This document shows positions 41,754 through 53,022 of a stretch of DNA of 64,000 nucleotides, piece by piece. Both the position numbers and the translations under genes were made by a program. The first letter of the stretch is position 1. Each line of letters starts with the position of its first letter. Source of the DNA: Curvularia sp. ZM96 (Eukaryota; Ascomycota; Dothideomycetes; Pleosporales; Pleosporaceae); NCBI GenBank assembly GCA_022457065.1, contig JAJGBQ010000001.1:3906001-3970000 (forward strand), given 5' to 3'. The notes below the pieces were generated by a model. The model ran no database searches. It had not been told where the DNA came from and saw only the letters and a program-made list of their open reading frames with translations.

Positions 41754-44700
41754 TTACCCGCCTCTCCTCCTCTGTTCTCCTGGACCCTGATAGCTTCTGA
41801 ACTGCGTGCCAGGCGCATGATAGCTTCGATATGGGCGTCTGGGTCGAGATTGCGAGTCTGAAGAACGTTCGGTACTGCTGCTGTTTTGCGACTGCGCCTC
41901 CCGCTGCTGTGTTTGCGATTGTTGATCGTATTGCAGAGTAGGCGGGTGGGGATGCGTTGGGGAGTAAGCTTGCTGCGAGCCTTGCGGTTGTGAAGAAGCA
42001 TGAGCTGGTGGAGGCGGAGGAGCTCCTTGGCCGATAAAAGGCAGAGTTGGTGGGGATGGTCCGTTATGTTGTTGTGGTGGAGGTGGTGCCATGTTGGCGG
42101 GGAGAATGGGTTGGCCACCGTATTGGTGAATCTTGAGGGGTTGGTATGATGCCACGCTTGATGGGGGAGGGGGCGGCGCTTGGAAAGATCCTGGGGGAGG
42201 AATATAACCGCCTTGATAAGCTGGTGCGTTACCATATGGGTTCGGGTATTGGGGTTGACTAGTGCTCTGCGGTGGATGAGATGAAGGTGGGAAGCTTGGC
42301 GATTGAGGTGGATATGGCCGGGGTGCTGGAGCCGGATCGTAGTGTGCGAAGCGGTAGTTGATAGGTGGAGGTCCGGGCGGCTTTGGCGGTAGTGATAACG
42401 AGCCAGGAGGGGGAGCATATGGACTTTGGTGTGTTGGTGGGGTTGGTCCTGACCTGCTATGCTCACTGTAGTGGGACTGTGCGGCATGGCTTTGGTAAGG
42501 AGACGCTGCTGAGTGCTGGGGTGCTTGAGATCCACTCGCTCGCCGATCGTGATCCCAATGTTGAGTTGTTTGCTCATGCGATTCTCGACGAGATGGATAG
42601 GGATATGAGCCACCAGGTAGCGAATCGTATAGTCCTGTGGCCGGTCGGGTTGGATCGTAGCCTGCTACTTCACCGCGTTCTTGCCCACTTGGAGGTTGAG
42701 CAGTCGGCCTGTTCGGAAACACAGGTGGCCTACCATAACTAGACCGTTCCGACGGTTCTCGGCCATGCTCGCGTGCCTTCTTATCCAAAAGGTCCCTAAT
42801 CTTTTGCAAAGGATCCCGACGGCGCAGTGACTCCTCTGATTCCCGAGTTGATGGTATGACACTTGTTCGTGGCCATGGCTGGGCATTTGAAGGTGGCGAT
42901 GATGGAGGGTTGCTTGGTGGTCGAGCCGGCCCACTCAATGCATCCATTAGCGCTTGATCGATAGGCGGCTCTTCCTTATTCACCATAGCGTCCACTCGTA
43001 GAGCATCACTTCGGGATGTTGTGCGCCGATGGGTTGACGCGGTGTTCCTCTCTTGAACTGGTGGTTGCTGTTCCCGAGTTCTGGATACAGGTACTTCGCG
43101 GTCATCGTTAAGTATGTCCATGATCCTATGCGTAGAAAGTCTTGGGGTCGATTTTGGTGGCACCTCCAATTCCTTTGCTGGTGCATTTTCAAGGGGTTCA
43201 GGGTGAGCAGCCTCACGAGTGACATCTGCTCCTGGTTGTACGCTCTCAGCCGGGCTATTACGCGCAACTTGAGATGATACGGCCGGTGGTATTGCTGAAG
43301 GAGCAAACTTGGGCGATTTCTCTTTTGTCTCCTCTTGTTTGACCACGGGCGTCTTGGTCCGTGGTGGCGGAGGTGGCTGTTGTTGTGGGTGTGGGTAATG
43401 AAGAGGAGGTTTCTGTACAGTACTGCTCCGAGGTTGGTGTGAAGAAACATCTGCAAGCATCATGAGCAAGTCAGCATGCTCATTTGGAATGACCTCGGGC
43501 TTTTGCGGCTCTGGTAATGGCGAAGGTGTCCTCTCAACTTCGAACGCGGCATCAGCAAGACGGTTGATGTTGTAGTGTGCAATAGCTTCTGTGCGATCAG
43601 GACCGTCAAATCTCGCAAACCCGCCAGCGACGTCTTCTATCGAGTCATCGGCTTCTTCATCCTTCTCAACAAAAGCAGCCCGTGCCTGGCTGAATCTTTT
43701 ACGTATCGACTCATGCTCAAGCTCCCTGTCCGCCTCAACATACGCTCGACTACGAGAAGCAAACTTGGATCCGATGCGGTCGTCTTCATTGTGATGAGGT
43801 TCATCACTATATGTAGGTGGAAGGACGTTGTCCTCGTCATCCGTCGCGTTAGCATCTTGACCCTTCATCTCCCTCTCAAGTTGCTTTGCGCGGAAATAGA
43901 TTTGGAGCACGAAGTCATCTTGCAACTCTCTGAACCTGTTGATGTACTGCTCCCTTTGGATATGCTCTTCAGCAATGCGCACTCGCTCCATTTGCTCGAG
44001 TCGATATGTGCGCATTGCATTAACTTGATCCAGACGCGCGTCGCGGCGTTGGTCAAGCTGAGCCATGACAGCGTCGTATTCTGGGCATTTTCTGTGGAAG
44101 TCGGGATCGTCTTCCAAACTCTTGGTAGTACGATTTGCCAATTCTTCCAATAAAAGTTTTTGGACTTTTGCAAGACTGCGATAGCTCATCTTGAGGTTGA
44201 GCTGTCGCCGTAAGTCTGTCTCCACATTGATGTCCGGATGCGGTTGGCGCCGACGACCAGGCAAGCGCCTGCTGGACTTTGCAGGGGCATCGCCACTGGT
44301 TGGCAGGATGTTGTGCAGGCTTTGGCTGCCGTCAACATCAGGCATTTGCTCTGGAGAATTGGGCGCTGTGCTAGCATCAGTTAACTCAGGAGGCTGGTCG
44401 GCGGCGGTGTCCGCAGCAGTTTCTTTTGTCTTGCGCTTTTTGCGCGGTTGTTGCTCGGAAACATCGCTTTGCGTTCGGGTCAGAACACTGTTTGGGCGCG
44501 TTTTGCTCGACTGAGTGGAGCCGTCGGATGCGCGCCTTTTTTTGCCAATGGTTTTTGGAGCTGTCGAAGTCGCGCCAGAAGCGGGTTTCTCCAGCTCCGG
44601 GGTTTGGATGCCATTCATGGGAGTATTGCTGTTGTTATTGTTGTTGTCGGGAGAGCCATTAGATCTTTGCGGCGAACCAGAATCGGACGATGTTCGGCTG

Positions 44701-45116
44701 CGCTTGGCCGGTCGCGCATCCTCATGGTCGCCTGTCGCATCCTCGTTTTGCGCGTTCTCATCCAGAGAATTGCGACGGCTGCCAGAGCTCGCGCTAGATG
44801 GGCCCGCGGAGCTTGTGTGGTTAGATGTGCCTTTTGCACCGCGACGCGTTGTCATTTGGAATGGTACTGAAGGAGCAAGGCGAGATGTCCTCGAACCCTG
44901 AAGACTACTTCGCTTATTAGACAATGCGCTAGCGGCTATGCCAAGGTTAGCATAACCCTATGGGGAACATGGAGACACCGTTGGAAATGGCAATTCGGAC
45001 GTACGGGGTGCTTTGAATGACGCCGCAGACATGGTCTTGGCTGTCTGTAGCTTTCGCTTTGGTGGCATTGCTGTCGCGCGGGTCTTGACGGCAGAGACCT
45101 TGGATAGATGAGCCAT
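41754..45116 (-). CDS. large disordered nuclear-type protein with a conserved helical block; unknown function
   Basis: I propose two exons, 45116-45005 and 44935-41754, with a 69-nt intron (GTACGT donor, TGCTAACC branch, CATAG acceptor); 1097 residues. The first exon (MAHLSKVSAVKTRATAMPPK) is basic. An alternative start is the ATG at 45068 (MPPKRKLQ). Residues ~50-230 are Ser/Arg/Lys-rich with NLS-like KKRKTKE. A conserved-looking helical, probably coiled-coil block spans about 270-400 (LNLKMSYRSLAKVQKLLLEEL, then RLEQMERVRIAEEHIQRE). The rest is Pro/Gln/Ser/His-rich low complexity ending in an Arg/Gly-rich tail. No catalytic motif is seen. It may be a chromatin or transcription-complex scaffold, but I do not recognise the family. 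Confidence 0.65.
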
Positions 45117-45590
45117 TAGCCCGTGATCATGTCACAGCTGAAAAGCAGCAAATGCTGAAGAGCATGCTTTGGGGTATGACAACTGGAACTTACAGGTAGA
45201 ATGCTACAATAGATACTTGGTGGTCGGTGTTGTTGTTGCACCCTCCTGCGTGTCGCACGACGATCGTCGGGCCTGTAAGCAAGACGTGTCAGCATAGTTG
45301 TTGCTGTAGTAGTATCAGGAGCAAGAGACAGCGTATATCAAAACTGGTCGCCGTATACTGCTCGAAAAAGTATGAAAGAAGATTGAGTGTGAAAATTCGC
45401 TGCAAATGTTACGTGGCGAACATGAAGTACTCACCGTGTACCAGACCGCCCGAGTGTACTACAGTGACTTGCTCAACAACGTATCGCAAAAGCCAAGTCA
45501 CTATGCCGGAAATGCATGGAAATGTACCGGAGCAAGATTTCAGCCTCTTCCTAGTCGGCAAATGAGACTCTCTTGTCAGGAAGAGCAAAG
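45117..45590. other. upstream region of the disordered-protein gene
   Basis: This 474 bp region contains no supported gene. It probably holds the promoter of the minus-strand gene starting at 45116 and, if real, of the small ORF that starts at 45591. Confidence 0.45.
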
Positions 45591-45851
45591 ATGGTCGCAA
45601 GAGTAGAGTCTACCTTGCAAAACGAAATGCTCCGTGTGGCCCAGTTGGGAGTGGAAGCGCCCAGACAAACAGAGGCACAAAAATATCGGGCAAAGCAAAG
45701 ACGGAAGAAGCAGCGCTTGTACAGCAGATTTCAGAGCCTGTCGAAGGAGTGGCAGACGGTGTTGATTCCGGCGCATGAAGATGAAGCTCTTGTGAGATCC
45801 TTGGTCTGGCTGGACGCGCCTAACTACTTTGAGAATACATCCCACGAATGA
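45591..45851 (+). CDS. small basic hypothetical protein
   Basis: This is an 86-codon ATG frame. The protein has an amphipathic start (MVARVESTLQNEMLRVAQLG), a very basic middle (KYRAKQRRKKQRLYSRFQSL) and an acidic/aromatic end (LVWLDAPNYFENTSHE). I do not recognise a family. Its composition is more protein-like than the neighbouring chance frames, and it could be a 3' exon of a spliced gene starting near 45230, but I could not find a convincing junction. Confidence 0.3.
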   Translation: MVARVESTLQNEMLRVAQLGVEAPRQTEAQKYRAKQRRKKQRLYSRFQSLSKEWQTVLIPAHEDEALVRSLVWLDAPNYFENTSHE

Positions 45852-45947
45852 CAGCGCGCCTCCTCGTTTGCAACCGCCACAACCAACACTGCAAGACTAC
45901 TCTAGAGTAATCACTGTTACTGTGCCGTAGACTTGTGAACATGGAAT

Positions 45948-46232
45948 TCAAGATCTTGTGCTATCTCTTGCATCTACTGTGTCCTTGACTCCAGCAGCGG
46001 CACTTTTCTTCGGCGCCACCAGCCTCCTGATGCAGCGCCAGCCAATCAGCCAAAGATAGCAATAGTCCGGATTACGTGCATGCAATGCTTCGCCCCTGCC
46101 ACGATCAGAAGATGCATTCAACTTCACTCTCGCGACTGCTGGTCCCCCACTTGCTTTAACTATTTGCTCGTAGTCATGTACTTCAGCAGAGCATCTTGCC
46201 AGTGCTTCTGGAAACTTTCCTAGTTGCTTCAT
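45948..46232 (-). pseudogene. NDUFAF8-like CX9C small protein, possibly decayed
   Basis: The ATG at 46232 opens a 94-codon frame beginning MKQLGKFPEALARCSAEVHD and continuing YEQIVKASG. The pattern FPExLAxCxAExxxYxxxVxAS matches the first helix of the complex I assembly factor NDUFAF8, a mitochondrial CX9C protein, as I remember it. In that family another Cys stands ten positions after the first; here it is Ile. The second CX9C half is not visible in frame; after KASG the sequence (GGPAVARVKLN) loses resemblance, while a different frame reads SREsEvECIF, loosely like the second helix. Frame-open sequence also extends upstream (RPETC) without an ATG. So it is either a diverged gene with an unseen intron or a broken copy. 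Confidence 0.35.
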
Positions 46233-47608
46233 ACAGGTTTCAGGTCGCACGTCATTAGCCGCGCCGCTAGGCGGGACGATCCTCCCGAATCATGACCAAC
46301 CATCGTCGCCCCTGCGCCCCTTTTGCACAGGAGTACATTCCAAAGTTGAATGCATTGAGACGTGCTAGAATGAGCATCGAAAATAGCAACGGGCAAGGTT
46401 TGTAGCCTTTGTGACAAAAGCATTCTTGAGTTTGATGGTGGGAATAAAGTCACTCAAGCCTGTCAGATTCGTCCTATGAGTGGATTGCGTGACGAGATTC
46501 ACTGTTAAAAAAATTCGCCTCTCGGTTCGGCAAAAAGAGCGAGAGTCAAGGTTTTGCTTTTGTCCCGCCTACTATTCAGGGAACACATCCTTCTCGCCTG
46601 CTGGAACAACGTGTTTAGGCGTCTCCACACACTCACTTGCTCTCACACCACTTTGCCAATGCCATCTCGGAGTGTACACATATTTGCTTAATGCAAAAAT
46701 AGTTTTTGAAGGGGGTGTTTCGGAGCTACCGTCTTTGTCTACAAAACCGCAGTGGGGGACACTAGGCATCATCACTTTGTTAACGGTATAGCGCAAGAAG
46801 TTTGTTCTTTTTGTGTAGTTGATCGTGTCCTGACCGCCCCTGGGGCGCCGAGTGCGATGTGGCTGGATCGCAAAAAGCATTGACAGCAAAAGAATGATCT
46901 GCAGGAATAGAAGATGATAGGCTTCCAGACTTACACGACATATGTGAAGAGACATGCATATACGAAGTGTGACAGTTTCCTTTTTTGCTCTGCAAAAGAC
47001 GTGTTGCGACAATAAGCACCCTGCACCCTTGAATATGTCTTCTGTCAAATTGCCACAGATCCGCTTTACCGCATCTTGCGTGCACAGTATACCATTTTTG
47101 GATCGAAACATCCTAACACAATGACATGTGTCACCACCGTGCTCAAGGTGGTGTCGTGTAACAACATGCGAATATCCGAAAACCATAAGAAATTATCACG
47201 TGAAGATGGTATACGTCGACGGACTTTGTATTATTGGGGTTTGTACTTTGATGCTTGGAATGCTTGCTATGCAGCAGTGCCTCTATTGCTTTTGTCTTCC
47301 TCGTCTTCCGACGACCTCACTATGACTAGTAAATAGATACTACGATAAAAAATGGGTATGCCTTGCTCGACAGTCCGTATGCTGGAGCCTTGATAATAGT
47401 TGAATTGAGGAAACGCTGAAAGTTCGATCAATCTCTTCGGTGAGAGCATGCGTAAAAATAAAAAGGGAGAAAGCATAACAAAGAACGTGCATACAGGAAA
47501 GGAAGGGGAATCGTATCATACAAACGTGCAAAACATGAGCATGCGCTGTATCATATCAACAACATAAAACAACTATAACGGCAGCAGATAATGAACAAAT
47601 CCATTTCC
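46233..47608. other. gene-poor region
   Basis: These 1376 bp have no supported gene. A 204-codon minus-strand frame (46572-47186, ATG start) is long for chance but shows no domain, signal peptide or conserved pattern. The end of this span is the AT-rich 3' flank of the membrane-protein gene that ends at 47609. Confidence 0.5.
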
Positions 47609-49015
47609 TTATCGGTCGGGAGAATACTGCAGATTCACTCTCCGAGAGCCGCTCAGGCTACTCCGAGGAGAAGTGTTGAGCACAAAGTCAGGGATCGGAG
47701 GTGTCATTGCGCGGCTTGGAGGCGAAGGACTCCTTGACTTGGACCCTAGACTCGCTGCACGATCCCGGGAAAAGCTTCTGGTCTGATGAAGACTATGGAT
47801 CGTGTTTGTTTGGCTCAGCTGGCTATTGGATCTCATGCGGTTGAAGGATCGGGGAGGGCATGCAATAGCTTGTGTTGAGTAAGGGCTAGCCATGATGCTG
47901 GTGCCTGGTGTAGCGGTCGGAGGCGGCAGTCCTGATGGGCTTTCTGACCTGAACAGTGGGTGAATGTGGGCTTCGCTGACCGCAGGGCTTGGGGGTCGTA
48001 GAACGTCGGGCATCATCCTCGGAGGCGGTACCAAGTCTTCGTCGTCTTCTTCCGGAAGCTCGGAAAGAAAAGGGCCATCTAGCGCATGAGCAAGTGAGTG
48101 TGGGCGACTTCCAGGAATTGGCTCCAACGTTGTGCCCTTGAATGGCGCCGCCTGCATGACCACATCGCGTGTTGGAATAATGACGCTACTGGTATCCCAG
48201 CTATCGAATCCGTCTGAATGAGATATCGTGTCGACAGACTGTCGATTCGAGTAAATGCTGGGCGCCGCATCTCGGGTAAATGATCGTTGGCTGACCAGAG
48301 TAGTTCGTGATGTGGCTGGTCGTACTACGTGACGAAGTGATTCTCGAAATGACTTCAGTGACTTGGATGACCTGGTAGAGAAAGTAGGCGAGGGCAGCGA
48401 ACCCAAGACTTCGGGACGGTGGTAAGCAGCCAGCGGCGATGATGGCTTGGTGGATTTGCCCAAGTACAAGTTGCTGCGGCGGGATGTTCGCACCTCGCTT
48501 ATCACAGAATCCCGGGGACCGGATGTGACAACAGTCTGAACTCTTGGGGCTTTGCGATTCCATAGAGGAGAAGTGTACAAGGCGAGCTGGCTGGCGCACG
48601 AGATGATCCACGCCGCTGTTTGTCCAGAGAAATAGCCGCTCCAATTCGAAATGGGTGCTGAGGAAGATCTGGTGGTGACCTCGTCCCATTCTGATCTGAT
48701 CATGATGATCAATGCGAGTGAAAGCACCAATGCCGCACTTGACAAGAGTATGCTTATGGCCACGAGGGCCTTCCTGGCTTTCCCTGACCGCTCCAGAACG
48801 CCCCGTACGTTTCCGACATTATGGATTAAATAGAAGCCAATGCAAAAAAGGGAGACGATATCGAATGTGCTTGCAGCGGCAGCGATGCTGGCCAAGGAAG
48901 AGTGAGTGGATGAGAAGGTCACGGCCTCCAGTATCGAGAGAACTGCATTAGCTGTTGTGCTTGACCATGCAACAACACCGACAAGAGAAAGGTAGAATTT
49001 CCGAGACTGCAACAT
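47609..49015 (-). CDS. four-TM membrane protein with serine-rich cytosolic tail
   Basis: This is a single-exon protein of 468 residues. Four hydrophobic segments occupy the first 160 residues: FYLSLVGVVAWSSTTANAVL (about 7-28), FDIVSLFCIGFYLIHNV (about 49-66), LVAISILLSSAALVLSLALI (about 84-105) and AAWIISCASQLALYTSPLW (about 133-152). The remaining 300 residues are Ser/Arg/Pro-rich with SP motifs and an acidic patch (LPEEDDEDLVPPP), resembling the regulated tails of fungal membrane proteins. No named family is recognised. The upstream 2.1 kb is unusually long for this window. Confidence 0.75.
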   Translation of the reverse strand: MLQSRKFYLSLVGVVAWSSTTANAVLSILEAVTFSSTHSSLASIAAAASTFDIVSLFCIGFYLIHNVGNVRGVLERSGKARKALVAISILLSSAALVLSLALIIMIRSEWDEVTTRSSSAPISNWSGYFSGQTAAWIISCASQLALYTSPLWNRKAPRVQTVVTSGPRDSVISEVRTSRRSNLYLGKSTKPSSPLAAYHRPEVLGSLPSPTFSTRSSKSLKSFRESLRHVVRPATSRTTLVSQRSFTRDAAPSIYSNRQSVDTISHSDGFDSWDTSSVIIPTRDVVMQAAPFKGTTLEPIPGSRPHSLAHALDGPFLSELPEEDDEDLVPPPRMMPDVLRPPSPAVSEAHIHPLFRSESPSGLPPPTATPGTSIMASPYSTQAIACPPRSFNRMRSNSQLSQTNTIHSLHQTRSFSRDRAASLGSKSRSPSPPSRAMTPPIPDFVLNTSPRSSLSGSRRVNLQYSPDR

Positions 49016-51153
49016 GGTTGGTAGAAGGCGTGAGGTCTCTGACTGGTCGAAGCCTTAGCCCGAAGTACTTGCCAGTACTGTCGACGGACGGGCAGCCAGC
49101 CTCGGGGAGGCGTTGGGGAGATTGTCGACAAAGGGGGTGGTAGAATCTTGCACCAGGGATGATATTAAGATGTTTGCAGGCGAGATGGTAATATAGCACC
49201 AGGTTTCCCAAAAAAGAAATGCTTGTCGGCTGATAATGGTCCCCCGGGGTGGAAGCGAGGAAGACGTGGCACTGTGAGTGGGACAGTTGGAATGAAATGC
49301 AAAAGGCCCCCAGTCTTGTTGCTGTGGGGAGGCGCGAAACTGAGCAGCCGCGGGGATGGACGCGTTCGAGGAAATGATGCGGCTGTATACCTGCAGGTAC
49401 TATAGTTGGGCGAACCGTTTATGGGCCGAAGGCTGACGCGGGTCTAAGCCGGATACGGGAAACGTCCGTTGGGACGGGCGGTTGATGGGGAAGACTAGAG
49501 AAAACGACGAAAGAGAGTAACGAGTGTGAGGTCGAGGACTGGCTGAGAGCCAAAGGCGCGAAAATGCAGGTCAGAACGACGGCGGCGTATGTAAAGAGGG
49601 TAGGGAAGGGTGTGGGGAGGGGCAAGAAGTAATAATAAATCAAAAGACGTGCACCAGACAGCTCTGTGGGCCATTGTTTCGTGGGCGAGGCCTGTAACAC
49701 GCGTAGGACAGACTGGGAAACCCCTACTAGCATGTTTAGGCGAGGGCAGGCATGTATCGAGCATTAGTACATAGGACCACGACGCCAGGCCGCCAGCACG
49801 CATGATTACCCGAATCCGAAGCACGTCCGCGCGACTTTTTAGCATTGTCACCTGCAGCAGCTCGGTCGAGTGCTGGTGGGGAGGACGAGAGAATGAGGTG
49901 TTGCTGCATCACACCGCCGGGCCTTGGTGTTGCGCATGAAGCATAAAAGAAAAACGGTTTGTCTTTTCGAAACACGAGGGCTAGCAGCCAATGGGAACCC
50001 AGGGCGGACAGGCTCCAAGGACGCTGGAAACGGTGCCAGGGCCTACCTGTCAAAGTTTATGGTGTGGAGCTGTGGTAAGTTTAGCCCTTCATTTCCTACG
50101 CGTTGTTTTGACCATGCTTTCGGCAAAAGCACAACAAACAACCCTGAACGGCAGGACGGTGCAGGGAAGATGGATCTTGCTGCGATGACGAACTGTGGGG
50201 ACCCATTGTGAGTAAGCTGGGCGACATGTGCGAGATACGGAGAGGTAGGACGGCCGTCGATAGTCTGCTTCCTGTAGTGCAGCCATGACAGCAGCAGATT
50301 CAATAGGCGACTGTCGTACGGCAGACGTGGCCAGGCCAATGTTTGGTGAAACAGGGTCCTCGCCCCGTGACCGCCCAAAGCGACTCATGGGCGATGGGCG
50401 ATTGAAACAAAAAAGACGATGCGGCAAACGTGCAGCAACAGCTGGCTAGGCGATGTTTGTCGGCACCAGCACGGCAAGTTTCGTTGGAGTGGTGTTGATG
50501 CCGGGGGACGACGGAGGCAGCGCGGATGGTGCAGCGCTAGCCGGGGTCGAGATGAAGCTGCGGGCTGGCCCCTCTGCTGGTTGCGTCACTGCCGGGCGGG
50601 CAGGCCGTCGTGGCCGTTGGAGGGGTGGTGTTGAGGTAAAGTTTGCACGTGTGCTTGTGTATGTGTATGCAAGCGTCGGCATGTCTGTGTCAGCGGCGGG
50701 GCAGGCCAGTTCCGATGAAAAGCAACAGTCCCGTGACTCTGGGTGCGCCGCGTCGATCACGGCGCCACACGCAGGCACGACTGCCGGCCGCTGCGCCACG
50801 GTGGCGGTGCGTGTCTGCTTCTCGTCTCGCCGTGCGAGCTGCGAAGAGGGTCCCCACTCGGGCGCCTTCAGCGCTGGTCGAAGAGTGAAGTTCTGCCTAA
50901 CCAACACAGCACGGCGGATTTCCATTGCCTTCCCTAGCCCACGACAAGTCGCTTTGGCTTGTGCAAACGCTTGCAGCCCGGATAGAAAGAGTGCCGCTTG
51001 CCCCGTCTCTCAAAGCCACCCTGCCCATTCTCTGCTACCTCTGCCTCCACTGCGCCATCGCGCCAAGACCAGCTTCATCATCCCCACCTCACCTACAAGA
51101 GCACCCCGCCCAACCCAGCGCCATCTTCAATCACCCACGCACCAACCGCCAAG
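49016..51153. promoter_or_regulatory. 2.1 kb divergent intergenic region before RAD23
   Basis: This is the longest gap in the middle of the window, between divergent starts at 49015 and 51154. GC-rich open frames occur on both strands around 50446-51157 (for example 159 and 234 codons), but they overlap each other, are Ala/Pro/Arg/Thr-biased and hold no motif. A pyrimidine-rich leader precedes the RAD23 ATG. A non-coding transcript cannot be excluded. Confidence 0.45.
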
Positions 51154-52526
51154 ATGAAGATCACATTTAAGGTACCCATCTCCTCGAGCCATGGCTGCAA
51201 GAGAGCCCTCAGCTGACGCCTGTCTAGGACCTGAAGCAGAACAAGTTCGTCATCGAGGCCGAGCCTTCAGAAACGGTATGCAGCGCCCGCCACGCCTCAG
51301 ACACGACCCCAGTCCCCAGCTAACACGCGCAATAGATTGGCGACCTCAAGTCAAAGATCCAAGCAGACAAGGGCTGGGAAGTCGCCCAGCAAAAGCTCAT
51401 CTACTCTGGTAAGCTTGCAGCAGCCGCGGTCCTTGCCACAACCACAGTCGCTGATACCAAGAATAGGCAAGATCCTACAAGATGCCAATACGGTCCAGTC
51501 GTACAACATTGAGGAGAAGGGCTTCATCGTCTGCATGGTCTCCAAGCCAAAGGCCGCTCCCGCCGCATCCTCAAGTAGAGCAGCGCCGCCTTCGACACCT
51601 GCTCCACCACGAGTCCAGACACCCGCAGCCCCTGCAGCTCCTGCTCCATCATCCAACACGCAAAATGCCCCCGCTACACCTTCACCCGCGCCTGCACAGG
51701 CATCGGCTGAGCGCTTCAACGATCCCTCTGCTCTAACCATGGGTGGCGAGCGCGAGGCTGCCATTGCCAACATGGAGAGCATGGGTTTTGCGAGGGCTGA
51801 TATTGACCGGGCCATGCGCGCCGCCTTCTTCAACCCCGACCGCGCGGTTGAGTATCTCCTTACAGTAAGACGAGTGGCATCTCCGAATTGGTCTCGTCCG
51901 TTCTAACCTCCTTCTAGGGCATACCGGAGAGCGCACTACAGGAGCAGGCGCAACAAGCACAAGCCCGTGCGCCAACCTCGCCCACGCCCGCTGGCGGAAA
52001 CACGGGTGCAACACCTGCCACAAACCCTTCGTCTGGCGGCGACGAGCCGATGAACCTGTTCGAGGCCGCCGCGGCTGCCCAAAATCGGGGAGGTGCCGGC
52101 GGTGCTCGCTCCGGTGGTACTGGAGGAGGTGCAGGCGCCGGTGCTCTCAACGCCAATTCTCTAGACTTCTTGCGCAACAACCCCCAGTTCCAGCAGCTAC
52201 GACAGGTCGTACAGCAACAACCTCAGATGCTCGAGCCTATTCTGCAGCAGGTCGGCGCTGGCAACCCTCAGCTAGCCCAGATGATCGCATCCAACCCAGA
52301 GCAGTTCCTGCAATTGCTCGCCGAGGACGCAGACGAGGACGCGCCACTGCCACCGGGCGCCCAGGCCATCTCGGTGACCGAGGAGGAACGTGAGGCTATT
52401 GAGCGCCTCTGTCGCCTCGGGTTCGAGCGTGACCTTGTTATTCAAGCATACTTTGCGTGTGACAAGAACGAGGAGCTGGCCGCCAACTTTCTCTTCGACC
52501 AGCCCGATGACGACGCCGACCAGTAG
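51154..52526 (+). CDS. RAD23: UV excision repair protein Rad23
   Basis: There are five exons, 51154-51171, 51228-51275, 51336-51408, 51467-51864 and 51918-52526; introns are 56, 60, 58 and 53 nt; 381 residues. The first exon codes only six residues (MKITFK). Rad23 carries ubiquitinated substrates to the proteasome and, with Rad4, takes part in nucleotide excision repair. Domains in order are the N-terminal ubiquitin-like domain (residues ~1-76, IGDLKSKIQADKGWEVAQQK, LIYSGKIL), an Ala/Pro/Ser linker, UBA1 (NMESMGFARADIDRAMRAAF, about 157-195), the Rad4/XPC-binding segment (LDFLRNNPQFQQLRQVVQQQ, about 255-310), and UBA2 (IERLCRLGFERDLVIQAYF, about 338-375). Length and order are normal. Confidence 0.96.
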
Positions 52527-53022
52527 TGGCCTTTTGACATTTGTGCCATGCCTGTGCGACCTTACCATACCCGATGTCTTTCCTCTGACTGATATCACGG
52601 TTTGCTATGACCGCTGCAGTGGTACACAAAAGTTTTCTCTCCCCAAACTGGACAACATCATCTCGAGTCGACTCGTGTCACGCGGTTCACCGTAGTGCTT
52701 GGGTCGCGGGTTGAGGCTCTCGATAGTCCGTCCCACTGCTCTCTATGACGATACATGATACCTTCCAAATGTGGTACGTAGGAGCCGGGCCTGCTGATTT
52801 TGTGGCATGTAGATGGACCGGCGTACGCTTGCTAGGTGGAAAGTAATAGTTCATCGATAGAAGAAAATTATTCTATTTTTCATGTCTTGTGCAAAATGGC
52901 TGAATAAAGTGAGATGTTGATACATGAACTTTTCTCTCTGCTAGATATCCTAGAGCTCATCTAGTAAACAGTAAACTCCAAAAGACAACATGAATGAAAA
53001 AAAATCAATAAAGGTAGAGTGT
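52527..53022. other. RAD23-KRI1 convergent intergenic region
   Basis: This 496 bp span contains the two facing 3' UTRs. The part near 52840-53010 is AT-rich. No gene is seen. Confidence 0.6.

Noticed and set aside
46572..47186. 204-codon minus-strand frame
   Set aside because: It has an ATG and one hydrophobic stretch, but no conserved pattern, codon regularity or splice-linked partner that I can see. RNA evidence would be needed to revive it.
50446..51157. Open frames of 159 codons (minus) and 234 codons (plus)
   Set aside because: They mirror each other, have no domain or signal, start without context, and the plus frame runs into the RAD23 leader and first exon in another frame.
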